From: Congzhengia sp045635085
GTDB taxonomy: Bacteria; Bacillota; Clostridia; UBA1381; UBA9506
Assembly (NCBI GenBank): GCA_045635085.1
Contig: JAZRBM010000008.1
Span: 1-64,000 of the forward strand
Direction: 5' to 3'
Length of the DNA stretch: 64,000 nt
Made by a program: the position numbers and the translations under genes. The notes beneath the pieces are model-generated. The model was not told where the DNA came from. It was given only the letters and a program-made list of their open reading frames with translations, and ran no database searches. Below are positions 42,714-51,359 of this stretch, one piece after another (the first letter of the stretch is position 1; each line of letters opens with the position of its first letter).

Positions 42714-43811
42714 ATGAAATTAGGTATAGTTGGTCTTCCAAACGTTGGGAAATCCACACTTTTTAATGCTATAACTCAGGCAGGGGCAGAGTCTGCAAAC
42801 TATCCGTTTTGTACTATTGAGCCAAATGTTGGTATAGTTTCAGTTCCTGATGAACGCTTAGACAGGCTTGCCGAGATGTATAATCCCCAAAGGGTTACAC
42901 ACGCTGTAATTGAGTTTGTTGATATTGCAGGATTAGTTAAGGGTGCAAGTCGCGGCGAAGGTCTTGGAAACAAGTTTTTGTCACATATAAGACAGGTAGA
43001 TGCTATCGTTCATGTTGTACGTTGCTTTGACGATACAAATATTATTCACGTTGAAGGCTCTGTTGATCCGGTTCGTGATGTTGAAACAATAAATCTAGAG
43101 CTTATTTTTGCTGACCTTGAAATGGTAGAAAAGCGCATCGAAAAAACAAGTAAAATGGCAAAATCAGGCGAGAAAAAATATAAAGTAGAGCTTGAGTTTT
43201 TAGACAAGCTAAAGACTGTTTTAGAAGATGGCAAGCCTGCGCGCTCGCTGGAGCTGGATGACGAGGAAAAGGACATTATGAAAGAGATTGACCTTTTAAC
43301 AAGTAAGCCCGTGCTTTATGCTGCAAACGTTGCAGAGGACGATTTTTTAAACGGAATTGAAAATAACGATTTTGTAAGAAGGTTAACAGAACTGGCCACA
43401 GCAGAGGGCGCGGAGGTTATGCCGATTTCTGCTAAAATTGAAGAGGATATCTCATCTTTAGAGCCTGATGAAAAGGACGAATATTTAAAAGAGCTCGGGA
43501 TCTGCGAATCAGGTCTTGACCGTCTGGTTAAAAAGAGCTATAAACTGCTTGGTCTTATAAGCTATTTAACAGCAGGCGAGCCGGAGGTTCGCGCGTGGAC
43601 CATCACCCGTGGAATGAAAGCACCGCAGGCGGCAGGAAAAATCCACACAGACTTTGAAAAGGGCTTTATCAGGGCAGAGGTTGTTGCATACAGCGACTTG
43701 ATGGCGTGCGGTTCACACCTTGCAGCCAAGGAAAAGGGTCTGGTTCGTTCCGAGGGCAAGGAGTACGTAGTTTGTGACGGAGATATAATACTGTTTAGAT
43801 TTAATGTTTAA
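42714..43811 (+). CDS. ychF: Redox-regulated ATPase/GTPase YchF (OLA1 family)
   Basis: About 365 residues from the ATG at 42714 (GAGGTG 6 bases upstream; the frame opens earlier at 42681 inside the promoter). G1 GLPNVGKSTLF, G3 DIAGLVKGAS, a coiled-coil insertion (about 125-200) and the C-terminal TGS domain are visible. YchF proteins bind ATP in preference to GTP and associate with ribosomes. Convergent with ispH-rpsA across a terminator. Confidence 0.97.
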   Translation: MKLGIVGLPNVGKSTLFNAITQAGAESANYPFCTIEPNVGIVSVPDERLDRLAEMYNPQRVTHAVIEFVDIAGLVKGASRGEGLGNKFLSHIRQVDAIVHVVRCFDDTNIIHVEGSVDPVRDVETINLELIFADLEMVEKRIEKTSKMAKSGEKKYKVELEFLDKLKTVLEDGKPARSLELDDEEKDIMKEIDLLTSKPVLYAANVAEDDFLNGIENNDFVRRLTELATAEGAEVMPISAKIEEDISSLEPDEKDEYLKELGICESGLDRLVKKSYKLLGLISYLTAGEPEVRAWTITRGMKAPQAAGKIHTDFEKGFIRAEVVAYSDLMACGSHLAAKEKGLVRSEGKEYVVCDGDIILFRFNV

Positions 43812-43826
43812 GTTTTAATAATAAAA

Positions 43827-43862
43827 AACAGAGGTTACAAATTGTAACCTCTGTTTTTTTGT
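43827..43862. terminator. Bidirectional terminator between ychF and ispH-rpsA
   Basis: AACAGAGGTTAC pairs with GTAACCTCTGTT with A and T runs on both sides. Confidence 0.92.
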
Positions 43863-43869
43863 TTAAAAA

Positions 43870-45843
43870 TTATTCTTCTGTTTCTTTAGCTTCTTCAGCA
43901 GGAGCCTGTGTTACTTCTTCTGCTACCTCTTCTTTAGCTTCTTCTGCTACTTCTTCAACAGGCAAAAGTGCACGGATTGAAAGTGCGATTTTTTTCTTTT
44001 CCCAATCGATTTCTGTAACCTTAGCTTCTACTGTTTCGCCGATTGTAAGCTCTTTTGCAGGATTATCAATTCTGCGGTTTGCAATCTGAGAAATATGAAT
44101 CAAACCATCAACACCAGGAATGATTTCTGCAAAAGCACCGTAAGGCATAATTCTTACGATTTTTACCTGTGTGCTTTCGCCTAATGTAATCTTGGATTTA
44201 ACTATTTCCCAAGGATTGTCTTCGGCCTTTTTGAAGCCTAAAGAAATTTTCTTTGTGTCTTCTTTGATGTCTTTAATATAAACCTCTAAAGAGTCGCCAA
44301 CAGAAACAACTTCTGATGGGTGCTTGATGTGTTTCCAGCTGAGTTCAGAAATGTGAACCAAACCATCAACACCGCCGATGTCAACAAACGCACCAAAGTT
44401 TGTAATTGATTTTACAAGACCTGTGTAGATATTGCCAACCTTAGCGTCTGCCCAGAATTTTTCCTGAAGCTCTTTTTTCTGAGCATCGAGAACAACTCTT
44501 ACAGAACCAACCAAACGTTTCCTCCTATCATTTATATCAATGATTTTGAAAGACAGCACCTTTCCTACAAATTCAGAAAGGTCGGCATCTCTTCTTTCTG
44601 ATGCCTGTGAAGCAGGAACGAAAACTTTGTAACCTTTGTAATTAATAATCATACCCTTGTTAACTACTTCTGTTACTTTACCTTCTAACAATTCTCCTTC
44701 TTCTGCTGCTTTCTTCACATTTTCCCAAGTTTTTACAGTATCAAGCTTTCTTTTTGAAAGAATGATGTTGCCGTCTGCATCGTTTACGCGAACGACAAAT
44801 ACCTCGATTTCATCGCCTACTTTACAGATTGAATCTGTTGTAGCATTTGGGTCGTCTGAAATCTCGGCAGCGGGAATAAATCCATCCTGCTTTGCACCTA
44901 AATCTACGATAACCTCGTTATTTCTTACCTCGATTACCGTTCCCATTACGATGTCGCCTGTGTTAAGAGTTTTTAAAGACTCTTCCATCAAGGCTTCAAA
45001 GCTTTCAAAATTTTCCATCTTACCAATAGCCTCCTTTATTATGACCGCAGGAGTAGAGGCACCTGCAGTAATTCCGATTCTTTTTGAACCGAAATCGCAA
45101 CCTTTCGGCAAATCGTCTATATGCTCTAAGCAGTATGCTATAGCGCATGCGCTTTTGCAAATAGAATAAAGCTTTTGAGTGTTTGAGCTGTTCTTTCCGC
45201 CGAGAACAATACAGACGTCAGAATTGCTCGCCAGTTCATAAGCTTCTTTTTGCCTCTCTTCAGTTGCATTACATATTGTATCAAATATCACTATGTCATT
45301 GCAAGTCTTTTTTAAAAAAGTTGTAATTTTTTTAAAAATTTCCTGCACAAACGTAGTCTGAGCTACAACGCAAACACGCACATCTTCAAGGTTTGCATCT
45401 TTTGCCTCATCTGTTGTACCTAATATGAGGGCGCACTTTTCACACCATCCGTTAATCCCTTTAACCTCGGGGTGGTCTTTGTCGCCCACGATGACTATTT
45501 TATAGCCTTCTTTGTGGTGCTTTTCTACAATGTTGTGGATTTTTTTTACAAACGGACATGTTACATCTATAATTTCAACATTTTTTTGACTTAATTTATC
45601 ATACACATCTTTGCCCACACCGTGAGTGCGGATAATGAGCTTGTCGCCTGCGCGTGCTGCATCTATTGATTCAATCGGTGAAATCCCTTTTTCTGAAAAA
45701 TCATTCACAACGTGCATATTGTGAATTATCGGTCCCAGTGTATGATAGGTGTTATCTTTATCCTTGGTGCATTTTTCTACTATTTCAACAGCACGGTTAA
45801 CACCGAAGCAAAACCCCGCTGTTTTAGCTACACGAATTTCCAT
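43870..45843 (-). CDS. ispH: Fusion: IspH (HMBPP reductase) + ribosomal protein S1
   Basis: 657 residues. Residues 1-285 are IspH, the last step of the non-mevalonate isoprenoid pathway: Cys ligands in AGFCFGVNRAV, VTCPFVKKIH and IFDTICNAT, and GITAGASTP. Residues 295-630 hold four S1 domains (for example GLVKSITNFGAFVDIGGVDG). The tail is acidic with EEVAEEAKEE repeats. Such IspH-S1 fusions are known in Clostridia. The ATG at 45843 overlaps or abuts the plsC stop. The S1 part may serve as the genome's S1 or as an RNA-binding partner. Confidence 0.95.
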   Translation of the reverse strand: MEIRVAKTAGFCFGVNRAVEIVEKCTKDKDNTYHTLGPIIHNMHVVNDFSEKGISPIESIDAARAGDKLIIRTHGVGKDVYDKLSQKNVEIIDVTCPFVKKIHNIVEKHHKEGYKIVIVGDKDHPEVKGINGWCEKCALILGTTDEAKDANLEDVRVCVVAQTTFVQEIFKKITTFLKKTCNDIVIFDTICNATEERQKEAYELASNSDVCIVLGGKNSSNTQKLYSICKSACAIAYCLEHIDDLPKGCDFGSKRIGITAGASTPAVIIKEAIGKMENFESFEALMEESLKTLNTGDIVMGTVIEVRNNEVIVDLGAKQDGFIPAAEISDDPNATTDSICKVGDEIEVFVVRVNDADGNIILSKRKLDTVKTWENVKKAAEEGELLEGKVTEVVNKGMIINYKGYKVFVPASQASERRDADLSEFVGKVLSFKIIDINDRRKRLVGSVRVVLDAQKKELQEKFWADAKVGNIYTGLVKSITNFGAFVDIGGVDGLVHISELSWKHIKHPSEVVSVGDSLEVYIKDIKEDTKKISLGFKKAEDNPWEIVKSKITLGESTQVKIVRIMPYGAFAEIIPGVDGLIHISQIANRRIDNPAKELTIGETVEAKVTEIDWEKKKIALSIRALLPVEEVAEEAKEEVAEEVTQAPAEEAKETEE

Positions 45844-46421
45844 TATTCTGCTCCCAATGCGTTAATTTTTGAAAGGATAATGTCTGCATAAATTTTAAGC
45901 TCATCGCCGGATGGCTTTGTGTCGTTTTCGTTTTTTACATAAAGCGGATTTCCTATATGTACTGTGACCTTTTTAAAGGGCGCATACCCTCCGCGGATAG
46001 CAACCGGTATAACTGGTGCGCCGGACTTTGATGCAATCAGCGCAACTCCTGCCTTTGCATCGGCAAAATCTCCGCTTTTTACTCTTGTTCCCGTGGGGAA
46101 AATAGCAAAAAGTTCTTCGTTTTTCAAAGCTCTTAGAGCTGTTTTTATAGCTGTTATGTCGTTTGTTCCGCGACGTACGGGAAATGCCCCTGAGTGGCGC
46201 AGAAGCTGTGCCAAAAATTTGTGCTCAAAAAGCTCTGCTTTACCCATTGTGCGCATTGGCCTTTTTATTGCCGTAAGCAAAACAGGTGCATCCCAAAGGC
46301 TTACGTGGTTTATAGCCAAAATGGCAGCGCCTTTTTTGGGGATGTTTTCTTCTCCGCAAACACTTACGCGAAACACCACTTTACAAAAAAACTTAATAAT
46401 AAATTCAATTACAGAATACAT
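45843..46421 (-). CDS. plsC: 1-acyl-sn-glycerol-3-phosphate acyltransferase
   Basis: 192 residues. It adds the second acyl chain in phosphatidic acid synthesis at the membrane. The catalytic NHVSLWDAP (HX4D), GTRVKSG (phosphate-binding EGTR-like; here PTGTRVKSG) and PVIPVAIRG are present. One N-terminal hydrophobic stretch. Order cmk-plsC-ispH/S1 is common in Clostridia; cmk is 4 bases upstream. Confidence 0.95.
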   Translation of the reverse strand: MYSVIEFIIKFFCKVVFRVSVCGEENIPKKGAAILAINHVSLWDAPVLLTAIKRPMRTMGKAELFEHKFLAQLLRHSGAFPVRRGTNDITAIKTALRALKNEELFAIFPTGTRVKSGDFADAKAGVALIASKSGAPVIPVAIRGGYAPFKKVTVHIGNPLYVKNENDTKPSGDELKIYADIILSKINALGAE

Positions 46422-46425
46422 AATA

Positions 46426-47097
46426 TCACACTTTTCTTTTGTTGTTTATAAGCTCCAGTACGCAAGCAACACTTTCGTCAAATGAGAGATTGCTTGTATC
46501 TAAAACGACAGCATCTTCTGCCTGCCTTAAAGGAGAAACAGCACGCGTTCTGTCCTGTGTATCACGCGCCTTTATATCTTTTAAAACCTTATCAAAGCTG
46601 TCTTTTATGCCTTTTTCCAAAAGCTCCTTATGGCGACGCACTGCCCTGATATGAGGACTTGCGGTAAGAAAAATTTTGACCTGGGCATCAGGCAAAACAT
46701 GAGTGCCTATGTCACGTCCGTCCATGATAACGTTTTTTTCTCCTGCCAGCTTTCGTTGTAGGGCAACAAGCTTTGCTCTTACCTCGCCTATTGCAGAGAT
46801 GTCGGACGCCCCCATAGAAATCTCGGATGTCCGCACTTTTTCTGAAACGTCATATCCGTTTAAAAAAATTCTCTGCTCGCCTTCTATATAGTCAATATCA
46901 ATAGATATATCGTTTACGATGTCAATTGCCTTTTGGGGATTTTCCTTTATATTTACCCCGGCGCTTATTGCAGCCAGTGCTGATGCTCTGTACATCGCCC
47001 CTGTATCTATGTATACAAAGCCGAGTTTTTTTGCGACAGTCTTTGCAATGGTGCTTTTTCCCGCACCGCTGGGACCGTCGATGGCAACCTTAAACAA
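46426..47097 (-). CDS. cmk: Cytidylate kinase
   Basis: About 223 residues. It phosphorylates CMP and dCMP. P-loop IDGPSGAGKSTIAKTVAKKL, YIDTGAMYRA, DGRDIGTHVLPDA and the lid arginines in RAVSPLRQAEDA are typical. The start is most likely TTG at 47097, with GGGAGGG 6 bases upstream; a GTG at 47112 would lie in that site. Confidence 0.95.
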   Translation of the reverse strand: MFKVAIDGPSGAGKSTIAKTVAKKLGFVYIDTGAMYRASALAAISAGVNIKENPQKAIDIVNDISIDIDYIEGEQRIFLNGYDVSEKVRTSEISMGASDISAIGEVRAKLVALQRKLAGEKNVIMDGRDIGTHVLPDAQVKIFLTASPHIRAVRRHKELLEKGIKDSFDKVLKDIKARDTQDRTRAVSPLRQAEDAVVLDTSNLSFDESVACVLELINNKRKV

Positions 47098-47112
47098 AAA
47101 AATCCCTCCCAC

Positions 47113-47142
47113 AAAAAAATAAGCGAAAGCCGACGCCTTCGC
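47113..47142 (-). terminator. Terminator between the TIGR04086 gene and cmk
   Basis: Minus strand AGCGAAGGC pairs with GCTTTCGCT (one G-U, a mismatch on the plus strand, so leftward use is favoured), followed by a T run that leads into the cmk ribosome site. Confidence 0.75.
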
Positions 47143-47187
47143 TCAAAACAAAACTGTTTAGTTTAATTGTTCACGCAAAGATACGCG

Positions 47188-47616
47188 TTATCTTTTCTTT
47201 TTGTTGTTGTTTGTAGCTTTAAGATTAACTCCCATAATTCCGCCAAGCGCGCCAAATAGGAGCGATATCAAAAACATAATAATCACGTGCGTTCCCATAT
47301 AAAAACCGTCAGATGACAGTGATGCTATGAGCCATATAATCAGCATATATAAAAGTGCTGACATTCCGCCTGTTAAGATTCCGCGCGCGCCTGCCCGTCT
47401 GGCGGGAACAAAGCCTGAAATTACCGATGCTGCCACCTGAGTTATAAACGCAATATAAGGAATTGCATCCTCAGATAGCGGAGTATAAGAAAGGATAAGT
47501 GCAAATAGAGCAAAGACCAAAAAGGTAAAAATCGCTGCCGTCAATGCTCCGCGCAAAAATCCTGAGACAGTGCAGGAAAAAGTGCCACTGTCAACCGTTT
47601 TGACATTTTCGTACAT
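47188..47616 (-). CDS. TIGR04086-family membrane protein (YrzE-like)
   Basis: 142 residues with four helices (about 23-46, 52-75, 80-103 and 110-134). Small Ser/Gly-rich helices with the VSGFVPARRAGARGILTGG loop match the TIGR04086 family, which is often next to yajC in Clostridia, as here. Function unknown. Confidence 0.82.
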   Translation of the reverse strand: MYENVKTVDSGTFSCTVSGFLRGALTAAIFTFLVFALFALILSYTPLSEDAIPYIAFITQVAASVISGFVPARRAGARGILTGGMSALLYMLIIWLIASLSSDGFYMGTHVIIMFLISLLFGALGGIMGVNLKATNNNKKKR

Positions 47617-47678
47617 ACTAAAAACCTCCTACCGAATACCTTTGTTTTAAAATATTCGGTAGGGGCAGAAAATATGAA

Positions 47679-48041
47679 TTATTCGTTTGTTGTTTCTTCT
47701 TTTGCCTCTTCAGCAGGGGCATCATCGATTAATTCGACATCAGCTTCTTTTTTTGCTTTTTTGCAAGGTACAACAGATGCGATTGCTTCGCGCTTTAAGG
47801 TCATTGGATGTTTTTGTGTTCTGTCACCGATTTCGATGCAAACCTTATCATCTTTAACCTTTAAAACCTTACCGATAATACCGCCGATTGTTGTAACTGT
47901 ATCGCCTACCTTCATAGCGTCCAGCATTGCCTTGGTTTCTTTTTCTTTTTTCTTCTGTGGTCTTATAAGCATAAAGTAAAAAATTGCCACCATTACAACC
48001 AGCCAAACGACTGTTCCTAAAATTCCGCCTTGTTCTGCCAT
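47679..48041 (-). CDS. yajC: Preprotein translocase accessory subunit YajC
   Basis: 120 residues. One N-terminal helix (about 7-26) followed by RPQKKKEKETKAMLDAMKVG and DTVTTIGGIIGKVLKV, the YajC signature. Acidic Ala/Glu-rich tail. It associates with SecDF in the membrane. Single gene with AGGAG upstream of the ATG; divergent from the lysine riboswitch operon. Confidence 0.95.
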   Translation of the reverse strand: MAEQGGILGTVVWLVVMVAIFYFMLIRPQKKKEKETKAMLDAMKVGDTVTTIGGIIGKVLKVKDDKVCIEIGDRTQKHPMTLKREAIASVVPCKKAKKEADVELIDDAPAEEAKEETTNE

Positions 48042-48150
48042 GTTTTTAAATCTCCTTTCAAATTTTAAACAATATACTACTTTATTATATATGCAAATGG
48101 AAAAATAAGCAAGTTATTTTTTGAATTTTCACAATTTATTCAAATAAATG

Positions 48151-48179
48151 TTGACATACAGAGGTTTTAATGATAGTAT
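48151..48179 (+). promoter_or_regulatory. Sigma-A promoter of the asd-dapA-dapB operon
   Basis: TTGACA (48151-48156), 17-base spacer, TAGTAT (48174-48179), just ahead of the lysine riboswitch. Confidence 0.85.
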
Positions 48180-48186
48180 TAGTATG

Positions 48187-48360
48187 TTGATAGAGGCGCG
48201 TCTTTAATCAGTAACCCAAAGGAAAAGTCGGCATTTTATGATTTTGGGCAAAAGGGAAAGTCGCCGAAAGGACAATTTTGCCGAAACTTTGTTCTTGGGT
48301 GGGCGGAGAATATCCGTTCAACTGTCGCTTTGGCGGAGGGCTATGGCGGAGTGCTATTAA
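48187..48360 (+). ncRNA. Lysine riboswitch (L box)
   Basis: Consensus parts appear in order: GATAGAGGCGCG, AGTAACCC, GGAAAAGTCGGC, AAGTCGCCGAAAGG, TTGCCGAAAC, TTGGGTGGG, AACTGTCG and GGAGTGCTATTAA. P1 is TTGATAG (48187-48193) with CTATTAA (48354-48360). It stands before asd, the standard position for lysine control. Confidence 0.93.
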
Positions 48361-48389
48361 TGTTAAAAATTGTTTTTAATGTTAACCTT

Positions 48390-48425
48390 GCCAAACTTCT
48401 ATCAATAGGAGGTTTGGCTTTTTTT
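48390..48425 (+). terminator. Riboswitch-controlled terminator
   Basis: GCCAAACTTCTAT pairs with ATAGGAGGTTTGGC, followed by a T run. The left arm includes CTTCTATCAA, which can instead pair with the 5' P1 strand TTGATAGAGG, giving an antiterminator when lysine is low. Confidence 0.9.
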
Positions 48426-48463
48426 AAGTTCGTAAAATAATCTTACAGGAGGTTTCATATATT

Positions 48464-49468
48464 ATGAAAAAGTACAATATTGCCGTTGTAGGTGCAACAG
48501 GCATGGTAGGAAGAACATTTTTAAAAGTATTAGAGGAGGTTAATCTCCCTGCTGAAAGCTACACACTTTATGCATCTTCAAGAAGCGCAGGTACAAAATT
48601 ACCTTTTATGGGCACAGAATATGAAGTTAAAGAGTTAAACGAGGACTCTTTTGACGGTATTGATATAGCATTGTTTTCTGCAGGCGGAGCAACATCAGAA
48701 AAATTTGCGCCAATCGCTGCATCTAAAGGATGCCTAGTAATTGATAACTCAAGCGCATGGAGAATGGACCCCAACGTTCCGTTGGTTGTTCCGGAAGTAA
48801 ACCCTGAAGATATAAAAAAGCACAATGGAATCATTGCAAACCCTAACTGCTCTACAATCCAGGCAATGGTGGCACTTCGCCCATTGCAGCTAAAGTACGG
48901 TATTAAGCGCATAATTTATTCAACATACCAGGCTGTATCAGGTGCGGGTGTTGGCGGCTATAATGATTTAAAGAATGGCATTAATGGCGAAGCTCCTAAA
49001 AAGTTTAACCATCCTATCTTTTCAAACTGCCTGCCGCAGATAGACAGCTTTTTGCCTAACGGCTACACCAAGGAAGAGATGAAGATGGTTAACGAAACAA
49101 GGAAAATCCTAGGTGATGCCGATATGAAAATCACAGCGACAACTGTTCGTGTTCCTGTGTTTGACTGCCATAGCGAATCAATTAACGTTGAGCTTTGTAA
49201 GAGCTTTGATTTAAAGGAATTAAGAGAGTGCTTAGAGGCAGCACCAGGTTTGATTGTTGAGGACGATATTGATAACTGCGTATATCCTATGGCGTGTAAT
49301 ATCGTTGGCAAAAACGAAACATACGTTGGACGTATCCGTCGTGACGAAAGTGTAGAAAATGGCGTAAACCTCTGGGTTGTTGCTGATAATATCAGAAAAG
49401 GCGCAGCTACAAACGCTGTACAGATTGCACAGAAATTTATTGAAATGGAAGCTAACGGAGAACTTTAA
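48464..49468 (+). CDS. asd: Aspartate-semialdehyde dehydrogenase
   Basis: 334 residues. NADPH-dependent reduction of aspartyl phosphate, the branch point for lysine/DAP, threonine and methionine. VVGATGMVGRTFL (cofactor), FSAGGATSEKFAP, and the catalytic Cys in NPNCSTIQ are present. AGGAGG lies before the ATG. First gene after the lysine riboswitch. Confidence 0.97.
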   Translation: MKKYNIAVVGATGMVGRTFLKVLEEVNLPAESYTLYASSRSAGTKLPFMGTEYEVKELNEDSFDGIDIALFSAGGATSEKFAPIAASKGCLVIDNSSAWRMDPNVPLVVPEVNPEDIKKHNGIIANPNCSTIQAMVALRPLQLKYGIKRIIYSTYQAVSGAGVGGYNDLKNGINGEAPKKFNHPIFSNCLPQIDSFLPNGYTKEEMKMVNETRKILGDADMKITATTVRVPVFDCHSESINVELCKSFDLKELRECLEAAPGLIVEDDIDNCVYPMACNIVGKNETYVGRIRRDESVENGVNLWVVADNIRKGAATNAVQIAQKFIEMEANGEL

Positions 49469-49495
49469 TCCGTAATTTTGAAAGGAAAGATTACA

Positions 49496-50380
49496 ATGAG
49501 TAGAAAGACTCTTTTTACAGGTGCAGCAACCGCTTTAATTACACCTTTTGATGAGGGCGGAGTAAATTTTTCTGCACTTGGTAATATTATAGACTACCAG
49601 ATTGACAATGGTATTGACGCTCTTGTTATCTGTGGTACAACAGGCGAGGCGGCAACAATGCCTGATAAAGAGCATCTGAGCGTTATTGATTTTGCGGTAA
49701 AACGTGCAGGCGGACGTGTTCCGATTATTGCAGGAACCGGCTCTAATGATACATCTCATTGTGTAGAACTGAGCAAAGAGGCTCAAAACCTGGGAGCTGA
49801 TGGCTTACTTATTACGACGCCATACTACAACAAAGCTACACAAAAGGGTTTGATTATGCACTATGACAAGGTTTTAGAACATACCAATCTTCCGATAATA
49901 TTGTATAATGTTCCATCCAGAACAGGTATGAGCTACGCAATTTCTACAATTTGCGAACTGGCAAAAGATGAGCGCATCGTAGGAGTAAAGGAAGCAAGCG
50001 GCAACATTGCTTATACCACAGAGCTTGCCTGTGCTTGTCCGGAGCTTGATTTGTATTCGGGAAATGACGATATGATTGTTCCTGTGCTTTCATTAGGCGG
50101 TAAAGGTGTAATTTCTGTTTTGTCAAACGTTGCGCCAAAGGAAACACATGATTTGTGCCAGAAATGGTTTGATGGCGAAATCGAGGAAAGCCGCAAAATG
50201 CAGTTTAAATATTTAGAGCTTATAAATTCACTGTTTTGTGAAGTAAACCCAATTCCTGTTAAAACAGCTATGAATATGATGGGATTTGAAGCAGGAAAGT
50301 TAAGACTTCCGCTTTGTGAAATGGAGCCTAAGAACTACGAAAGACTAAAAAATGCCATGACGGCCTGTGGTCTCATATAG
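49496..50380 (+). CDS. dapA: 4-hydroxy-tetrahydrodipicolinate synthase
   Basis: About 294 residues. It condenses pyruvate and aspartate semialdehyde. TPFDEGGVNFSAL, GTTGEAATM, YYNKATQKGLIMHY, YNVPSRTGM and the Schiff-base Lys in VGVKEASGNI are present. The ATG at 49496 is preferred (GAAAGGA 8 bases upstream). Second gene of the operon; the repeat copy B begins 3 bases after the stop. Confidence 0.97.
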   Translation: MSRKTLFTGAATALITPFDEGGVNFSALGNIIDYQIDNGIDALVICGTTGEAATMPDKEHLSVIDFAVKRAGGRVPIIAGTGSNDTSHCVELSKEAQNLGADGLLITTPYYNKATQKGLIMHYDKVLEHTNLPIILYNVPSRTGMSYAISTICELAKDERIVGVKEASGNIAYTTELACACPELDLYSGNDDMIVPVLSLGGKGVISVLSNVAPKETHDLCQKWFDGEIEESRKMQFKYLELINSLFCEVNPIPVKTAMNMMGFEAGKLRLPLCEMEPKNYERLKNAMTACGLI

Positions 50381-50383
50381 GGT

Positions 50384-50570
50384 GATATAACGTGAAAAAT
50401 CACGTTATGCCTCCGGCGGAATTTATTGCACCGCCGAAATTTTCACATCGCACACGATGCGAAAACGGCGATGTGCGTAATTTCCATTATACGCCTTATC
50501 TGCCCACGGAAAAGTGCGTATACATTTTTAATTACCATTTGTGGGCAGAAGGGCTATGGAAATTATTATG
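50384..50570 (+). repeat. 187-bp intergenic repeat, copy B, with pseudoknot potential
   Basis: Nine substitutions from copy A over 187 bp. It fills the dapA-dapB gap and ends at the ATG of dapB. Hairpins: ATAACGTGA/TCACGTTAT, CGGCGG/CCGCCG, CACATCGC/GCGATGTG. Interleaved stems: TATACGC (50488-50494) with GCGTATA (50516-50522), and CTGCCCAC (50500-50507) with GTGGGCAG (50541-50548). Confidence 0.88.
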
Positions 50571-51317
50571 ACAAAAATAATTTTAAGCGGCTGTATGGGC
50601 CGTATGGGAAAGGCGATTGCCGAAATCGTTGAAAATATAGACGAAGCTGAAATTATCTGCGGATTTGACGTGGTGTCAGGAAATTGCAGCTATCCTGTTT
50701 ATAAAGACTATGCCGATGTACGCACAGACGCTGACGTTATTGTTGATTTTTCGCATCCGTCAAATTTTGAAAATATCATATCGTATGCTAAATGCAACAA
50801 CCTTCCTGTTGTTATCGCAACAACGGGTCTGTCAGAAGAGCAAAGGGCGCAGCTAAAAAGTGCATCAGAGAGCATTCCGGTGTTTTTTTCGGCAAATATG
50901 TCGCTTGGAATAAACCTTTTAATCAAACTTGCAAAAGATGCGACAAGGATTTTGGAAAAAGACTTTGATATAGAAATAATAGAAAAGCATCACAACAAAA
51001 AGTTAGATGCCCCCAGCGGCACAGCACTTGCAATAGCTGACGCCATAGCTGACACTATGAAAGATGACGCCAAGTACGTTTATGAAAGACACAGCATAAG
51101 GAAGCAACGTGACAAAAACGAAATTGGTATTCACGCAGTAAGAGGCGGCACAATAGTAGGTGAGCACGAAGTGATTTTTGCGGGAACAGACGAGGTCATT
51201 ACACTTTCCCATTCTGCAGCGTCACGCGAGGTTTTTGCCCAGGGTGCGGTAAAAGCTGCTCTTTATATGAAAGGAAAGCCAAAAGGCTTTTACTGTATGG
51301 ACGATTTATTTGCATAA
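50568..51317 (+). CDS. dapB: 4-hydroxy-tetrahydrodipicolinate reductase
   Basis: About 249 residues. It reduces the DapA product with NAD(P)H. The start MTKIILSGCMGRMGKAIAE holds the nucleotide-binding loop; IIEKHHNKKLDAPSGTAL is the DapB signature (about residue 140). The ATG at 50568 matches the family start; in-frame ATGs at 50541 and 50556 lie in the repeat. The best purine tract (GAAGGG) is 14 bases upstream, further than usual, so initiation may depend on RNA structure of the repeat. Confidence 0.95.
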   Translation: MTKIILSGCMGRMGKAIAEIVENIDEAEIICGFDVVSGNCSYPVYKDYADVRTDADVIVDFSHPSNFENIISYAKCNNLPVVIATTGLSEEQRAQLKSASESIPVFFSANMSLGINLLIKLAKDATRILEKDFDIEIIEKHHNKKLDAPSGTALAIADAIADTMKDDAKYVYERHSIRKQRDKNEIGIHAVRGGTIVGEHEVIFAGTDEVITLSHSAASREVFAQGAVKAALYMKGKPKGFYCMDDLFA

Positions 51318-51322
51318 GATAT

Positions 51323-51355
51323 AAAAAAGACGAGACAGAAAGTCTCGTCTTTTTA
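51323..51355. terminator. Bidirectional terminator between dapB and queA
   Basis: AAAAGACGAGAC and GTCTCGTCTTTT pair perfectly with A and T runs. Confidence 0.9.
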
Positions 51356-51359
51356 TATC

